From: SZUA-254 sp031379665
Lineage (GTDB): Bacteria; Bacteroidota; Ignavibacteria; UBA10030; SZUA-254
Direction: 5' to 3'
Assembly: GCA_031379665.1 (NCBI GenBank)
Contig: JANNFI010000120.1
Coordinates: 1 to 64,000, forward strand
Length of the DNA stretch: 64,000 nt
Part shown: one piece after another, positions 40,217 to 48,380 of the stretch
Numbering within the stretch: the stretch's first letter is position 1
Layout: each line of letters starts with the position of its first letter
Notes under the pieces: model-generated
The model's input: only the letters and a program-made list of their open reading frames with translations
Database searches by the model: none
What the model was told of the DNA's origin: nothing
Made by a program: the position numbers and the translations under genes

Positions 40217-42775
40217 TCAGAACACCGGCCCGACGGTGAAATAGAAGAGGAGCGGCCCCGTACTCACCGGCGAATCCGGCAGGTCGTTCTGAAAATAGAA
40301 ACTCTTCCCGACGCCGGCCGAGACCTCGCCGAGCGGCGTGTCGAGCGACAACTGCATCCCGACGCCGTGCCTGAAACTTGAGAGCGTGAGTTCCTCCGGA
40401 TCGTTCGAGACCACGCCGAGGTCGTACCGGGCCCTCAGGTAGGTGTCGAAGATCAGCTTGAAGGGGAGCCACCAGCGGTACTCGAGGCCGCCGGCGAGCA
40501 TTTGCCTCCCGCGGGCGTCGTTCTCCTGGATGCCAAAGAAGGAGTTCATCCCGCCGAGGGAGAACTGCTCCGGCGCCGGAAGGGTTTGGTCCGCGTACCC
40601 GAAGGCGATTCGCGGGCGGATGGTATGCCTCGAGAAGAACGTCGAATACGATTCGTAGGTCACGCCGACCTTGATGAATCCGACGTCGCTCCCGAGGCGT
40701 CGCGAGGCAGACTCGTAGGAGAGCAACAGGAAGATTCCGTTGGTGGGGAAGAGAAATTTGTTCTTGGTGTCGGCGATCGACCTGATGCGGAGGCTCACGA
40801 AATCGTACGCCTCGGGAGTGTAACCGGTCCCCGAGAGCCCGCTGACTTCCTGCCGTTCCGACCGCACCTCCGCGCTGACGTCGCCGAACCGCTTGAAATG
40901 GCTCCCGAAGGAGAGCGACCAGCCGTTCTTGATCTCCCGGTAGAGGCCGGTCTCCACCCTCTCGAACCGGCCCTCGGGGGCGGCCGGGTCGTCGGCATAG
41001 GCCGCGATGTCCTTCGATTTGAGATACGCCCGGAGTTCCAGGGTGAGGTAACTGTTGAAGATCCGGTTGACCACGTACTCCCCCATCAGCATACGATACC
41101 GTTCGCCGTAGCGACCGGTGATGCCGAGGTCTTCCCACGCCCCCCTGAAGTTCGCGTCGCGCACCGTCAACGCCCCGACGAAGCCGTACGTTTCATCGGC
41201 GCGGAAACCGATCTGAGCGAGCCCCGAGCTCTTCTCCTTCACGCGCAGGATGATGACCGGCACATCGTCTTCGTACCGAACGTCGAGGAGGACGTATTCG
41301 AAGAGGCCGGTGCTCTTGATGTTGGTGAGCCCCTCCTCCGCGAGGGTGATCGTAAAGGTGTCCCCCACCTCGAGTGGAAACTCGCGACGGATGATGTAGT
41401 CCTTCGTCTGGACGTTCCCCTCGTACCGGATCGTGCCGATTTTCCCTTCGTCGATGCTGAGCGCGAGGACGCCCGAAGAGGAATCGTACGCCGTGGGGGT
41501 GATCCGGGCGAGGGAGAGGCCGCGGCGTCGGTATAACCTCAGGACTTTCTCGATCCGGCTGAACGCATCCTCACCCGTCCCCTCCTCCACGAGGGTGGCC
41601 GCGACGGTACTGTCCGGGATCACGCCGTTTCCGGAAAATTCGATCCTCGACGGGCGCAGGTCGACGGTATTGACCCCGCTCCGGTCCGCGGGCGTCTCCG
41701 CGGCCTCGGTGTGAGCGGGGGGATTGTGTCCGTCGGTCGGGATTCCGTCCATATCGCTCGTGGCGGAATCCGCATCCGCCCCCAGGAGGCGCAGGATCTC
41801 CGGCATCCGCTCGTCGGCCGCCCGTTCGCCTGCGGCGATGAGCGAATCGATGCCGGAGAAATCCGAGACAATCCTGTCTCCCGTCTCGGGGCTGATGACG
41901 ACGTCGGCGAGGGCGAGCTGACGTGCGTTTTGTGACTGCGCCATGATCGTAATAATCTGGTCAGCGACTTCCCACGGCGCTCCGACCTGCTCCCGACTGC
42001 GCATCGAGCTGGTGGTGTTCACGGCGATCACGAGACCGCACCCCATCGATTTCGCCACGTCCACCGGGATGTTTGAGACAAGCCCGCCGTCGACGAGGAA
42101 GAGTGAATCGCGCTCGAGGGGTGTGTAGAGCAGGGGAACCGTGACGCTGGCGCGCATCGCCTCGGCGAGCGATCCGCTGTCGATGATGACGCGCCGGCCC
42201 GTGACGAGGTCAGTCGCGATCGCCCGGAACGGGATTTTGAGTCGGTCGAACGACGGTCCGGGATGGTAGGGGGCGCGGAGTGTGATCGTCGAAAAATAAT
42301 TGGATAGCCGCTGTCCCCCCGAGATGGCGGAGGGAATGATCGGTTCCAGGCCCGCGAGGCGTAATTCGAGGTACCCCGCCTGGTGGGCGTCGCGCTGGTT
42401 GATAAAGAGGTCGGTGCGTTTCGTTTCCTCCGTGAAGGAAAGCAGCTCCGTCCAGTTCGTCAGGACGGCGATGCTTTCGACCTCCGCCGCGGTGTATCCC
42501 GAGGCCATCAATCCGCCGACCACGCTGCCGAAACTCGCCCCGACGATCAAGTCGACGGGGATGTTGTTCTTTTCCAGGCTTCTGAGGACTCCGATCTGCG
42601 AGAGTCCCCGGCCGCCGCCGCCGCTCAGAACGAGTCCGACCCTTGGACGTCGCCCTTGCGCCGAATCCGCCCCTACCGGGGGGTCCTGCGGCACGACGGG
42701 ACCTGATTTCGCAGCCGGGATCGCGGCGAGGACGAACAGGAGAAAACCGGCACGGATGAGGAATCGAAACGGCAC
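40217..42775 (-). CDS. Patatin-like phospholipase with POTRA domain and Omp85-type barrel (type Vd autotransporter-like)
   Basis: The 852-residue protein has a signal peptide (LIRAGFLLFVLAAIPAAKS). A patatin domain at about 45-330 has the oxyanion loop GGGGRG (52-57), nucleophile Ser81 in GASFG, and catalytic Asp229 in DGGLVSN. A linker leads to POTRA-like segments (VLALSIDEGKIGTIRYEGN; FPLEVGDTFTITLAEEGLTNIKSTGLFEYV) at about 420-530, then a beta-barrel at about 540-852 ending VGPVF. This is the PlpD/FplA design: a phospholipase exported through its own barrel. A linked alternative is inner-leaflet phospholipid hydrolysis without secretion. The promoter is divergent from the alpha/beta hydrolase gene, 58 bases away. 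Confidence 0.88.
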   Translation of the reverse strand: MPFRFLIRAGFLLFVLAAIPAAKSGPVVPQDPPVGADSAQGRRPRVGLVLSGGGGRGLSQIGVLRSLEKNNIPVDLIVGASFGSVVGGLMASGYTAAEVESIAVLTNWTELLSFTEETKRTDLFINQRDAHQAGYLELRLAGLEPIIPSAISGGQRLSNYFSTITLRAPYHPGPSFDRLKIPFRAIATDLVTGRRVIIDSGSLAEAMRASVTVPLLYTPLERDSLFLVDGGLVSNIPVDVAKSMGCGLVIAVNTTSSMRSREQVGAPWEVADQIITIMAQSQNARQLALADVVISPETGDRIVSDFSGIDSLIAAGERAADERMPEILRLLGADADSATSDMDGIPTDGHNPPAHTEAAETPADRSGVNTVDLRPSRIEFSGNGVIPDSTVAATLVEEGTGEDAFSRIEKVLRLYRRRGLSLARITPTAYDSSSGVLALSIDEGKIGTIRYEGNVQTKDYIIRREFPLEVGDTFTITLAEEGLTNIKSTGLFEYVLLDVRYEDDVPVIILRVKEKSSGLAQIGFRADETYGFVGALTVRDANFRGAWEDLGITGRYGERYRMLMGEYVVNRIFNSYLTLELRAYLKSKDIAAYADDPAAPEGRFERVETGLYREIKNGWSLSFGSHFKRFGDVSAEVRSERQEVSGLSGTGYTPEAYDFVSLRIRSIADTKNKFLFPTNGIFLLLSYESASRRLGSDVGFIKVGVTYESYSTFFSRHTIRPRIAFGYADQTLPAPEQFSLGGMNSFFGIQENDARGRQMLAGGLEYRWWLPFKLIFDTYLRARYDLGVVSNDPEELTLSSFRHGVGMQLSLDTPLGEVSAGVGKSFYFQNDLPDSPVSTGPLLFYFTVGPVF

Positions 42776-42798
42776 GCGGCTAAGGAGTGTGTCTGGTC

Positions 42799-42827
42799 AA
42801 ATTAGAGAAAAGCGGCGGTAAAATCAA
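42799..42827 (-). promoter_or_regulatory. Putative promoter of the patatin gene
   Basis: On the minus strand TTGATT (42827-42822), 17 bases, TAATTT (42804-42799), continued as GACC. Its -35 lies 5 bases from the -35 of the divergent hydrolase promoter. Confidence 0.55.
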
Positions 42828-42832
42828 GGCAG

Positions 42833-42861
42833 TTGCGCGGTTCGGGCCGGCTTCCTATATT
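42833..42861 (+). promoter_or_regulatory. Putative promoter of the alpha/beta hydrolase-M28 pair
   Basis: TTGCGC (42833-42838), 17 bases, TATATT (42856-42861), followed by GACGG, the same as before ybaB. The ATG at 42894 is about 25 bases after the likely RNA start. Confidence 0.55.
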
Positions 42862-42893
42862 GACGGAACCATGCCTGCACGCCGCCCGTCCCG

Positions 42894-43802
42894 ATGATCG
42901 CGCTGTTCGTAGTCGTCCTTCTCGTCGTGATCTTCCTCCTGACGGTCACGGTCATCCTCCTCGTCATAGGACCCACGCTCCTGCTCCGGCCGCGGCGCCG
43001 GACGGCGGAATTCTACCGCGCGATCGGCCGGCCGGTTTCCCCCGAGGAGGCGGGCCTCCGGTACGAGGAGCTCGTTATCCGCACAGACGACGGCCTCAAG
43101 CTCAATTCGTGGCTCGTGAAATCCGACGCCCCCGCGAAGGGCACGGTTGTCTACCTCCACGGCGTCGCCGACTGCAAAATCGACGGGATCCTGCCGGCCC
43201 GCCTTCTCCGCGACAATGGGTACAACGTCTTCCTGTACGATTCGAGGCGCCACGGGGAGAGTGAGGGGCTCTATTGCACCTACGGGTACTACGAGAAAAA
43301 CGACGTCGTCTCGGTGATTGAGTACATACGATCGAGGCCAGACCTGGCCGCCTCGCCCATCGCCCTGTTCGGGACTTCGATGGGAGCCGCGGTGGCAATC
43401 CAGGCCGCCGCCATCGACCCGCGCATCCGGGCCGTCGTCGCGGAAAATTCGTTCGCGACGCTGCGATCGATCTTCGATGATTACCAGAAACGAATGATCA
43501 AATTGCCGTTCCACTATCTCCGCAACCTCGTGATCAAGCGCTCGGAGCTGATGGCGCGGTTCAGCGCGAACGACGTCTCCCCACTCGAGGCTGTGAAAAA
43601 CCTTTCGATCCCCATCCTGGTGATCGTCGGCGAGCGCGACCAACTCATCGACGCAGACTATTCGCGCCGCCTCTTCGCCGCGGCGGCCGAACCGAAGGAA
43701 TTCTACCCCATCCCGGGGGCGGCGCACTCCGACACCTGGACCGTCGCCGGGAAGGAATACGAGGACCGGCTCCTCCGGTTCCTCCGCAGGGCCCTCGCAT
43801 GA
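42894..43802 (+). CDS. Membrane-anchored alpha/beta hydrolase
   Basis: A 302-residue enzyme with one N-terminal membrane helix (about 2-31) and an alpha/beta-hydrolase domain. The nucleophile is Ser162 in FGTSMGAAV. The oxyanion region VVYLHGVADCK, the acid in VGERDQLID and the catalytic His in PGAAHSDTW complete the triad. It resembles the Abhd13/17 and S33-type lysophospholipase/esterase group. The substrate is unknown; the membrane anchor and neighbouring envelope genes suggest a lipid or acylated protein. The end overlaps the M28 peptidase by 4 bases. Confidence 0.88.
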   Translation: MIALFVVVLLVVIFLLTVTVILLVIGPTLLLRPRRRTAEFYRAIGRPVSPEEAGLRYEELVIRTDDGLKLNSWLVKSDAPAKGTVVYLHGVADCKIDGILPARLLRDNGYNVFLYDSRRHGESEGLYCTYGYYEKNDVVSVIEYIRSRPDLAASPIALFGTSMGAAVAIQAAAIDPRIRAVVAENSFATLRSIFDDYQKRMIKLPFHYLRNLVIKRSELMARFSANDVSPLEAVKNLSIPILVIVGERDQLIDADYSRRLFAAAAEPKEFYPIPGAAHSDTWTVAGKEYEDRLLRFLRRALA

Positions 43803-46108
43803 ACCGGATCGGCGCCGCGATCGTCATCGCGCTCTGCTGGGCGCAGAGCGCGTCGGCCGACACCGGATTTTCCACGGAGAACGCCTCCGCGCTCCTTCGG
43901 AAACTATCGGTGGAAATCGGGCCGAGACCGATGGGATCACCCGCCGAACGCGAGGCGCTCGAATTCGCGGCCGCGAAACTCCGGGAATACGGTTGCGACA
44001 CCTCGTATGTCCTGCCAATGACGCAAACCTCCGCCGTCAACACGTCGAGCGGTGTGGCTGTCGGCATCCTGAGGGGTAAAACCGGACGGATGATCGTCCT
44101 CGGCGGCCACATCGATTCGGCCGGGCCGGAGATCCCCGGCGCCAACGACGACGGGTCCGGGAGCGCCGTGGTACTCGAGGCGGCGAGGGTCCTCGCCGGT
44201 AGGGAGCTGGAATCGACGATCGTCTTCGCGCTCTTCGGCGGCGAGGAGCAGGGACTGGAGGGCTCCGAGTTTTTCGTGAAGCGGTTCGAACCGCTCGACA
44301 GCGTCGTGATGATGCTCCAGGTCGATATGGCCAGCGGCCTCGGCACGCTCATCATGGACCCGAACTCCCACGGGCCATCCGCCCCCGCCTGGCTCGTGCG
44401 GGCCACGGTTGAGGAATTCGAGAACCTCGCTTACAGCGGGTTGGTCTATCCGCTGCACTACTTCGGCTGGAACTACAGCCTCCCCAGCGGTTCCGGCTCC
44501 GACCACGAACCGTTCCTGCGGGCGGGAATCCCCGCGATCGATTTCACGACGGACATCGACGACCCGATCCATACCCAGCGCGACACGTATCAGAATTTCG
44601 ACCCCGCCGGGCTGAAACGCTCGGGCGACCTCGTCATCCGGCTGGTCGAACGGTTCGACGGCGGGACGCCCGACCGGACGACCGCCGACTACTGGCTTTA
44701 CCTTCTCCCCGGTTACCCGCTCATCCTCCCGATTCCGGCGATCTGGGCGTTCATCATCCTCTCTCCGCTCCTCGGCCTGTTCGTGTTGGTACGCCTGCGC
44801 CGATCCCATCTCGTCCTGAAGGCTACCGAGGGATACGTCGAGCGTAAATGGACGTCGGTGAAGTTCTGGCTTATCTCGGTGATCTCCGTCGCCCTCGGGT
44901 GGATGACGCCCGACCTGATCGGGTTCCTGAAAGCGCTCCGGTTCCCCTGGTACGCGCACCTGGAGTATTACTACGTGCCCTCGATCCTCGCCTCCGTCTT
45001 CGGCCTCCTGGCGGGCGCGCGACTCGCCTCCGCGCTGAAAATCTCCGCGAGCCCCTACGTCCTCTTCAAGCGGAGTTTCATCATTCTGGTGCTGCTGACA
45101 TTCCTCGCGGCCGCCGTCGGGGTAAAAATTGCCGTCGCCCCCGCACTCTGCCTCGTTCTCCTCTCGGTCGGAATGCTCCTGCGGTGGCCGGTCCCCGCGA
45201 CGCTGGCCGCTCTCCTGGCCCCCATCTGGCTGTTCCGCCTTTTCTTCTCGGAGGCGGACTCGCTCCTCTTCCGGTTCACGGCCCCGCAACTCCCCGCAAC
45301 GACCGGCCTCATCCTCGCGATCAACGCGGGCTGGATCGTCGTGCTCTCCGTCCTCGTCGTGTCCTGGCTGCCGGGCGCCGCCGCGGTGATCCGGCGGAGG
45401 GAGAACCCCTGGACGTTCATCGGTGCGGTGAAGGCGCGGCGGTTCATGGTGATCACCGCCGGGCTCTACGGGATCTCCATTCTCCTCCTGCTGGTCGTAC
45501 CTTCGTACGAACGCCCGTGGTATCCGCGTGTGCAGATCGAACAGATCGACCTGCCCGGGGTGGCGGACGACACGGTCTCGGTCCGCGGCTCGGAGTACCT
45601 CACCGACGCCGTCATCCGTCACGGTTCCGTCGACACGCTGATCGGGAAGCGGACCCTGCGCTATGTCGGCCGGATCGGCTTCGCCGACGACACCCGCTGG
45701 CTCGATGTGACTCGGGAGGTGACGCCGCGGGTGGCGGATTCATCCACGGCCTATGACGTCCTCCTCGGTTTACGGACGCCGTTCCGGCCTTACACCGTCT
45801 CGGTCTTCTACTCGTCGGCGAGGGGCAACCCAACGCAGATTGCGACGGCGCTCAGGACCCGGTCCTCGGCCGGCGGGACGAAAATCTCGTGGTATTCGTT
45901 CCCCGACACATTGATCACCCTGCCGGCACGTTTCTTGGTGGCCGCAGGCGACACGCTCAGGGAGGAGATTACGGTAACCTTCGATTCGCTGATGGCACCG
46001 GTGGATTTCCGGTACCGGGAGTCGGACGTCACGCGGAGGACGGTGGTGCGGGAGATGAGATTCTACCCCGGGCCCGAAGCGAAGGCTGGCGGAGAGGGAA
46101 CCCGCTGA
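43799..46108 (+). CDS. M28-family metallopeptidase with large C-terminal membrane domain
   Basis: A 769-residue protein: signal peptide (to about residue 20), then a zinc-aminopeptidase domain at about 25-305 with the co-catalytic ligands His104 (GGHIDS), Asp117 (GANDDGSG), Glu149/150 (GGEEQGLEGS), Asp176 (QVDMAS) and a final His in DPIHTQRDT. All five ligand positions are present. Residues about 310-590 contain roughly seven or eight membrane helices, then a 170-residue exported beta-rich domain. The layout is like eukaryotic ERMP1 and yeast Pff1. It probably acts in the periplasm on peptide N-termini. It converges with rluD, leaving only 4 bases. Confidence 0.88.
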   Translation: MNRIGAAIVIALCWAQSASADTGFSTENASALLRKLSVEIGPRPMGSPAEREALEFAAAKLREYGCDTSYVLPMTQTSAVNTSSGVAVGILRGKTGRMIVLGGHIDSAGPEIPGANDDGSGSAVVLEAARVLAGRELESTIVFALFGGEEQGLEGSEFFVKRFEPLDSVVMMLQVDMASGLGTLIMDPNSHGPSAPAWLVRATVEEFENLAYSGLVYPLHYFGWNYSLPSGSGSDHEPFLRAGIPAIDFTTDIDDPIHTQRDTYQNFDPAGLKRSGDLVIRLVERFDGGTPDRTTADYWLYLLPGYPLILPIPAIWAFIILSPLLGLFVLVRLRRSHLVLKATEGYVERKWTSVKFWLISVISVALGWMTPDLIGFLKALRFPWYAHLEYYYVPSILASVFGLLAGARLASALKISASPYVLFKRSFIILVLLTFLAAAVGVKIAVAPALCLVLLSVGMLLRWPVPATLAALLAPIWLFRLFFSEADSLLFRFTAPQLPATTGLILAINAGWIVVLSVLVVSWLPGAAAVIRRRENPWTFIGAVKARRFMVITAGLYGISILLLLVVPSYERPWYPRVQIEQIDLPGVADDTVSVRGSEYLTDAVIRHGSVDTLIGKRTLRYVGRIGFADDTRWLDVTREVTPRVADSSTAYDVLLGLRTPFRPYTVSVFYSSARGNPTQIATALRTRSSAGGTKISWYSFPDTLITLPARFLVAAGDTLREEITVTFDSLMAPVDFRYRESDVTRRTVVREMRFYPGPEAKAGGEGTR

Positions 46109-46112
46109 GGGT

Positions 46113-47093
46113 TCAGGACGCGGGGAGGGAGCGCAGGTCGGCGAGGAGCGCGACCATATCGGGGGGAAGCTCCGAATCGAAGTAGAGTTGTTCCTTCCTC
46201 GTGGGATGGAAAAACCCGAGTGTCTTGGCGTGCAGGGCCTGCCGGCGGACGAGCCCGAGCCACCGGTGGACCCGCTCTTTCTGTTGAGTACCCGCTCCCG
46301 CCCCCGGCATCCGTCTCCCGCCGTAGGTGGGGTCGCCGAAGACCGGGTGACCAAGGTGGTGCATGTGTACGCGGATCTGGTGGGTCCTCCCGGTTCGCAG
46401 CTTCAATTTCACCAGCGACAGCTCCGGAAATTCCTCGATGACCGCGTAGTCCGTCGACGCCTCCTTGCCCGAACCACTCACAGCGAATTTCTTCCTGTCG
46501 GACTTACTCCTGCCAAGCGACGCGTTGATCGTGCCGCTGGCCGGGTGAAGCCGGCCCCAGACCACCGCCCAGTATTCGCGCACCGTCGTTCGGTCGGCGA
46601 ATTGTTTCGCGAGCTTCGCGAGGGTCTGTTCATTTCTCGCCACGACCATGATGCCGGAGGTGTCCTTGTCGAGTCTGTGGACGATCCCGGGGCGCATCGG
46701 GTCGGGGAATTCGGGACGATCGGCCTTCCAGTGGTGGAGCAGGGCGTTTACCAGGGTTCCGCTGTAATGCGTGTAGGCAGGGTGCGTGACCATGCCGGCG
46801 GGCTTATTCAAGACGACAAGGTCCGCGTCTTCATATAAAATGTCCAACGGGATGTCTTCGGCTTCGACGCTCGGCGCCGGCGCCTTCGGGAGGCGGATCG
46901 ATATCACCTCGCCAGGGGCGACCCGATGGCTGTTCTTCGCGGGGCTCCCGTCCACCAGGACGTACCCGTCGCGGATCGCCTGCTGAACCTTGGAGCGTGT
47001 CGCATTCTCGACGTGGTTGGTCAGGTAGGTGTCGAGCCGTTCACGGGACTGCCCGGGCGGGATGCGGAGTTCGAATTCGCCGGGGCCCGGCAT
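46113..47093 (-). CDS. RluD-type 23S rRNA pseudouridine synthase
   Basis: The 326-residue enzyme begins with an S4 RNA-binding domain (about 1-75; RERLDTYLTNHVENATRSKV) and continues with the RluA/RluD catalytic domain. The active Asp is in RPGIVHRLDKDTSGIMVVAR; the following LKLRTGRTHQIRVHMHHLGHPVFGD is the family landmark for the uracil pocket. It converts specific uridines of 23S rRNA (helix 69 in RluD) to pseudouridine, but RluC/RluA-type specificity cannot be excluded. It is the last gene of the yggS-to-rluD unit, 5 bases after lspA. Confidence 0.93.
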   Translation of the reverse strand: MPGPGEFELRIPPGQSRERLDTYLTNHVENATRSKVQQAIRDGYVLVDGSPAKNSHRVAPGEVISIRLPKAPAPSVEAEDIPLDILYEDADLVVLNKPAGMVTHPAYTHYSGTLVNALLHHWKADRPEFPDPMRPGIVHRLDKDTSGIMVVARNEQTLAKLAKQFADRTTVREYWAVVWGRLHPASGTINASLGRSKSDRKKFAVSGSGKEASTDYAVIEEFPELSLVKLKLRTGRTHQIRVHMHHLGHPVFGDPTYGGRRMPGAGAGTQQKERVHRWLGLVRRQALHAKTLGFFHPTRKEQLYFDSELPPDMVALLADLRSLPAS

Positions 47094-47098
47094 CGTCG

Positions 47099-47722
47099 TC
47101 AGGCTTCGCGCTGGTCCCGGCCCTGTGTGGGACTGGGGTCCGGGACGGCGGCGTGGGTGGTGACGGCCTCCGGCGAGCCCTCCCCGATGCTGCCGGGGCG
47201 CCGATGGCTGAAGAGCATGAGGAACACCCCGCACGTGACGCTCGCATCGGCGATGTTAAAGACCGGCCACCGGTTGAGCGAGTAGCCGAAGAGCGTGAAA
47301 TTGAAGAAATCCACGTCGACGAAATCCACCACCCTGCCGTAGAAGAGCGCCCCTTCGCCGAAGATGACCCCGTAGAAGACGCGGTCGATCAGGTTGCCGA
47401 CGGCGCCGCCCAGGATCATCGCGAGAGTGAGCCGGAAGAGCATCGGCTCGTCCTTCGCCCGGTAGAGGTAGTAGAGTATTCCGCCGCTGGCCGCGACGGA
47501 GAAGAGCGAGAAGAAAAGCTTCCCCCCCACATCGATGCCGAACGCCATCCCCGGGTTCTCGATGTAGGTGAGGCGCAGGAAATCGCCGATCACCGGATAG
47601 CTCGCCCCGTACGGCACGCCCTCAACCCGGAGACCGAGGAACGGGAAGTCGAACCCCTTGACGGCGAGTTTTGTCGCCTGGTCGGCGATGACGATCAGAA
47701 GGCTTACGAGGACGATCCGCAC
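47099..47722 (-). CDS. lspA: Lipoprotein signal peptidase (signal peptidase II)
   Basis: LspA removes the signal peptides of prolipoproteins after diacylglyceryl is attached to the cysteine. The 207-residue protein has four membrane helices. The aspartyl-protease pair is visible in GGAVGNLIDRVF and in PVFNIADASVTCG, with IENPGMAFGI and RVVDFVDV as further conserved sites. The C-terminal 30 residues (Pro/Thr/Arg-rich, ending QGRDQREA) exceed the usual length. At least three lipoproteins encoded in the window would be its clients. It sits in the usual ileS-lspA-rluD order with a DksA-like gene between. Confidence 0.94.
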   Translation of the reverse strand: MRIVLVSLLIVIADQATKLAVKGFDFPFLGLRVEGVPYGASYPVIGDFLRLTYIENPGMAFGIDVGGKLFFSLFSVAASGGILYYLYRAKDEPMLFRLTLAMILGGAVGNLIDRVFYGVIFGEGALFYGRVVDFVDVDFFNFTLFGYSLNRWPVFNIADASVTCGVFLMLFSHRRPGSIGEGSPEAVTTHAAVPDPSPTQGRDQREA

Positions 47723-47735
47723 GCTGCGCCGCCCG

Positions 47736-48356
47736 TTATTTCGCGAGGTTCATCTTGCACTGCAGGCATTGTTGCGCGTGGGGGACCGCCTCGAGCCGTT
47801 CCTTCTCAATCAGCTTGCCACATTCGGAGCAGCGTCCGTAATCCCCCTTATCGATCCGCTGGAGGGCGTCCTCGAGGTGGTTCAGGAACTTCCCCTCTCT
47901 CGAGGCGAAGAGGAACGTCTTTTCGCGCTCCATCGCGTCGGTGCCCTGTTCCATGTGCGTCGAGTACGTCGAACTCTCGCTCGCATACTCCCCCGTGGTG
48001 GAGTCCATCATCGAGTCGCGGAGCGTTTCGAGTTCATGCAGGATTTCCTTCTTCTTTTCAAGTATGATCTTCCGGAATCCGTCCAGCTCCTGCCGCGTGT
48101 AGGTCGCCTTGCGCCCCTTCACGTCGGCCGGCGCGGGCCGGGCGGGCGTCTGCTTCGCCGGGACCGGCGCCTGCCGCGCTGCGACCGGCCTGGCCGGCGG
48201 TTGCTTCACGGGAGCGGGCCTCGCCGGCGGGACCGTTTTCCGGACCGCGGGCGCGACTGCCTTCGGGGCCGCGTGAGCGGCGGCCTTCGGGGCCGCCTTC
48301 TTCGCTGCCACCTTCAGGGGTTGTTTCTTCGTCGTCGTTTTCTTCGGTTTGGACAT
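47736..48356 (-). CDS. DksA/TraR-type zinc-finger protein with basic Lys/Ala/Pro-rich tail
   Basis: The 206-residue protein is composite. The first 85 or so residues are a repetitive basic low-complexity region (KKAAPKAA, PVKQPPARP, PAPV-type repeats) like histone H1 tails. After that comes a DksA/TraR domain: the coiled-coil arm RQELDGFRKIILEKKKEIL, then CSECGKLIEKERLEAVPHAQQCLQC, a C4 zinc finger (C-x2-C-x17-C-x2-C). In the family this binds RNA polymerase through the secondary channel, often together with ppGpp. Here the tail could add nucleic-acid binding. It lies between ileS and lspA, as in related genomes. Confidence 0.88.
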   Translation of the reverse strand: MSKPKKTTTKKQPLKVAAKKAAPKAAAHAAPKAVAPAVRKTVPPARPAPVKQPPARPVAARQAPVPAKQTPARPAPADVKGRKATYTRQELDGFRKIILEKKKEILHELETLRDSMMDSTTGEYASESSTYSTHMEQGTDAMEREKTFLFASREGKFLNHLEDALQRIDKGDYGRCSECGKLIEKERLEAVPHAQQCLQCKMNLAK

Positions 48357-48380
48357 GAGCGTGTTCCCTGTAATGTTGGT

